NCBI GenBank assembly: GCA_014859835.1
Contig: JACZKW010000047.1
Location: 62,001 to 126,000 of the forward strand
From: UBA9653 sp014859835
GTDB taxonomy: Archaea; Thermoplasmatota; Thermoplasmata; UBA10834
Reading direction: 5' to 3'
DNA length: 64,000 nt
Within the stretch, counting starts at the first letter, position 1, and the number at the start of each line of letters is the position of its first letter. Shown one piece after another: positions 62,409-64,000 of the stretch. Position numbers and translations under genes: made by a program. The notes under the pieces are model-generated. The model worked only from the letters and a program-made list of their open reading frames with translations. It was not told the origin of the DNA and searched no databases.

Positions 62409-63059
62409 CTAGAGTCCCAACGCGGTGACCAGGTCATCCAACCCGTTCCCGTGCCTTGCGTCCATCTTGACGATCTTCGCGCCTGGGTTTATTCTTCGGG
62501 CATCCCTCTCGAGTATCCTCGGATCGACCTGCATGGCTTCGGCCAGGTCGATCTTATTGATCACTATGACATCCGAGAACGCGAATATCGCAGGATGCTT
62601 CCTGACCATATCGTCACCTTCTGTGACGCTGATCACGACCACCCTAACATGAGACCCGAGCGGGAAATCCACCGGGCATACGAGGTTCCCGACGTTCTCG
62701 ATGAACAGATAGTCTATCTTATCCAGTGGCAGATCCTCCAATGCGTGGTCGACCAGATGGGCGTCCAGGTGACACTCCTTTCCGGTGCTTATGTTGGCTG
62801 CTGGTATGCCGTGGGCCACTAGCCTCTGATAATCGTCATCGCCGGAAACATCTCCCGCGATTGCGGCGCTCTCTTTGCCCTTGGACTTCAGATGGTCGAC
62901 CAACTTCTCGATGATCAGGGTCTTCCCAGAACCTATCGCACCGAGGAAGTCGAACGCCCTTATGTCATGCTCTTCAAGAAGGGAGCGGTTCTCGTCCGCC
63001 AACCGGCGATTCTCCGCGAGAATATCTTTCTCCATGTCCACGGTGACGACTTTGTGCAT
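62409..63059 (-). CDS. hypB: Hydrogenase nickel incorporation GTPase HypB
   Basis: 216 residues. Walker A GAIGSGKT at 40-47, AAIAGDVSGDDDYQRL, metal-binding segment KECHLDAHLV, FIENVGNLVCPVDF (GTPase-dimer nickel site) and NKIDLAEA are present. It lacks the histidine-rich nickel store of some bacterial HypBs. First gene of hypB-F-C-A-D, with a TATA box at leaderless distance. Confidence 0.95.
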   Translation of the reverse strand: MHKVVTVDMEKDILAENRRLADENRSLLEEHDIRAFDFLGAIGSGKTLIIEKLVDHLKSKGKESAAIAGDVSGDDDYQRLVAHGIPAANISTGKECHLDAHLVDHALEDLPLDKIDYLFIENVGNLVCPVDFPLGSHVRVVVISVTEGDDMVRKHPAIFAFSDVIVINKIDLAEAMQVDPRILERDARRINPGAKIVKMDARHGNGLDDLVTALGL

Positions 63060-63081
63060 GCTCGTGAATCCGAGCTTTCGC

Positions 63082-63090
63082 TTTAATATT
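63082..63090 (-). promoter_or_regulatory. TATA box of the hypBFCAD operon
   Basis: On the minus strand AATATTAAA is centred 27 bases before the hypB ATG at 63059. Confidence 0.5.
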
Positions 63091-63191
63091 TTGGCCCAGA
63101 CAATAGCCGAATTCTAAGACCTCATTGCATATTCTGGATCGAAACGGTCCATGATTGAGATCATAAAAAAGAGAAGATCGAGGCGCAGTGT

Positions 63192-63467
63192 CTACTGCTT
63201 GCCCCTCTCCTTGGGGTTTACGGATTCGGGCTCGAGTGCCGGCTCGTCCGCGACCACTTTCATCTTGGCGGCCTCCGACTTGAGATCCTTGTTCTCCTCG
63301 AGGACTCCCGTCAGGACCCCCATGATGTCCTTACCGTCGTTCAGATCTCTATACGCGCTGTCCAGATCCTCAATCGTCAGGACGGTGATCTTGTCCCCCT
63401 TCGCCTTGTCCCCGGGGATCAATTCCTCTACAGAGTATGTCCTCTTGCGGTCTGTGCTCTGTCTCAC
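63192..63467 (-). CDS. Small acidic/basic protein, unknown function
   Basis: 91 residues, mostly predicted helical (DLDSAYRDLNDGKDIMGVLTG, then LEENKDLKSEAAKMK), with a charged, proline-containing tail. No cysteine and no recognised motif. GTG 63467 follows GGGGGAAGTGA at good spacing, which supports translation. It lies between hypB and the decarboxylase gene, about 130 bases from each start. Function unknown. Confidence 0.5.
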   Translation of the reverse strand: MRQSTDRKRTYSVEELIPGDKAKGDKITVLTIEDLDSAYRDLNDGKDIMGVLTGVLEENKDLKSEAAKMKVVADEPALEPESVNPKERGKQ

Positions 63468-63699
63468 GTTCTCACTTCCCCCGCACCCTTGTGCGTTGTG
63501 AGCGGAAAGAACAGAGTTCCTCCGCTTCTTAACCCACCATTACGCAATTATGGATTAATAAGCCAGTGGCTTGGAATTCCAATGATTTCTTAGAATATGT
63601 CCTCGGAGCCATTCGCGGTTTCATGGACCTGCATCAAAACATGGATTATGCTCTTGTCCCATTCCTGATCGTGTGCGTTGAGGTGTGACGGGTGATTGG

Positions 63700-64000
63700 A
63701 TGAAACCGTTTGCTGATAGGATTATGGATGCTATTGATGGAAAACAGAATCCAACCTGCGTAGGACTCGACCCGCGCTTTGACATGATGCCTGGATTCTT
63801 GAAAGAAGAATGTCAGGCCAAGTATGGCGAGAATTTCGAAGCGATTGGAGAGTGTTTCCTCGAATTCAATCGAGCAATCATCGACGCTGTCAAGGACCAT
63901 GTTGCTGTGGTGAAACCGCAAGCAGCATATTACGAAGCATATGGAGCTGCTGGGATTGGAGCGCTTCAAGAGACCGTTGAATACGCTATGAATAAAGGAT
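63700..64000 (+). CDS. pyrF: Orotidine 5'-phosphate decarboxylase, type 2, 3' end cut by the window
   Basis: The visible 100 residues begin MKPFADRIMDAIDGKQNPTC-like and continue VGLDPRFD, GECFLEFNRAIIDAVKDHV and VVKPQAAYYEAYG. The Lys in VKPQAAYYE is the catalytic one. This is the longer type 2 PyrF known mainly from bacteria; most archaea carry the short type. It removes CO2 from OMP to give UMP. Codon choice (many GGA, GCT, AAA, GAA) is more AT-rich than in neighbours. GAGGTG lies upstream, though the spacing to the ATG is long. Confidence 0.88.
   Translation, partial: MKPFADRIMDAIDGKQNPTCVGLDPRFDMMPGFLKEECQAKYGENFEAIGECFLEFNRAIIDAVKDHVAVVKPQAAYYEAYGAAGIGALQETVEYAMNKG

Noticed and set aside
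1..64000. CRISPR arrays, insertion sequences, integrases, rRNA genes
   Set aside because: No regularly spaced repeats, transposase motifs or rRNA-like segments were seen on either strand.

Overview
The window is a gene-dense stretch (about 53% GC by eye) of an anaerobic euryarchaeote. Archaeal markers are a CDC48-type AAA ATPase, a 55-residue Sec61-beta translocon subunit, TATA boxes a fixed distance upstream of short-leader genes, two tRNA genes with introns after position 37 of the anticodon loop, archaeal-type Elp3, and soluble Hdr/Mvh electron-transfer genes. The overall style suggests class Thermoplasmata, perhaps near Methanomassiliicoccales. No methyl-CoM reductase or methyltransferase gene is present, so methanogenesis cannot be claimed.

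Layout. 1-2160: 3' part of a thioredoxin gene, an OsmC-like protein, a class II glutamine amidotransferase and an HTH regulator that faces a transporter. 2277-5038: a NitT/TauT-like ABC transporter whose binding protein has its lobes in swapped order. 5205-6251: three small regulatory or unknown genes. 6298-12388: Elp3 and two very large TPR proteins. 12450-14929: PRC-barrel protein and CDC48. 15163-18122: pyruvate:ferredoxin oxidoreductase-like genes. 18213-21466: tandem GNAT, class II LysRS, a lone receiver domain with an apparent AUA start, and Sec61-beta. 21782-28877: a compact histidine operon (hisG-D-C-H-A-B-F-IE plus a PHP phosphatase). 28961-36511: NikR, a clostripain-like protease, tRNA-Glu(CTC) with intron, NadE facing a nitrilase, tRNA-Ser(GGA) with intron, a decayed sensor kinase, two YjdF-like membrane proteins and MobA. 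36628-38182: HypE and a hydrogenase maturation protease.

The centrepiece is the minus-strand run 57999 to 37679. In order of transcription it holds HdrA, HdrC, HdrB, MvhD, a double-length HdrA, an MvhD-HdrD fusion, a protein with two identical four-cysteine motifs, a double HdrA split into two genes, MvhD fused to a winged helix, another double-length HdrA, MvhD, a stand-alone winged helix related to the fused one, MvhG, MvhA and the maturation protease. Upstream, also on the minus strand, lies hypB-F-C-A-D. Together these genes give a [NiFe] hydrogenase, its assembly machinery, and an unusually large set of flavin/iron-sulfur modules of the kind that perform electron bifurcation between H2, ferredoxin and a disulfide or other acceptor. 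NikR, PorGDAB and thioredoxin fit the same H2/ferredoxin-centred metabolism.

The right edge carries a small protein of unknown function and the 5' part of an orotidine-phosphate decarboxylase gene.
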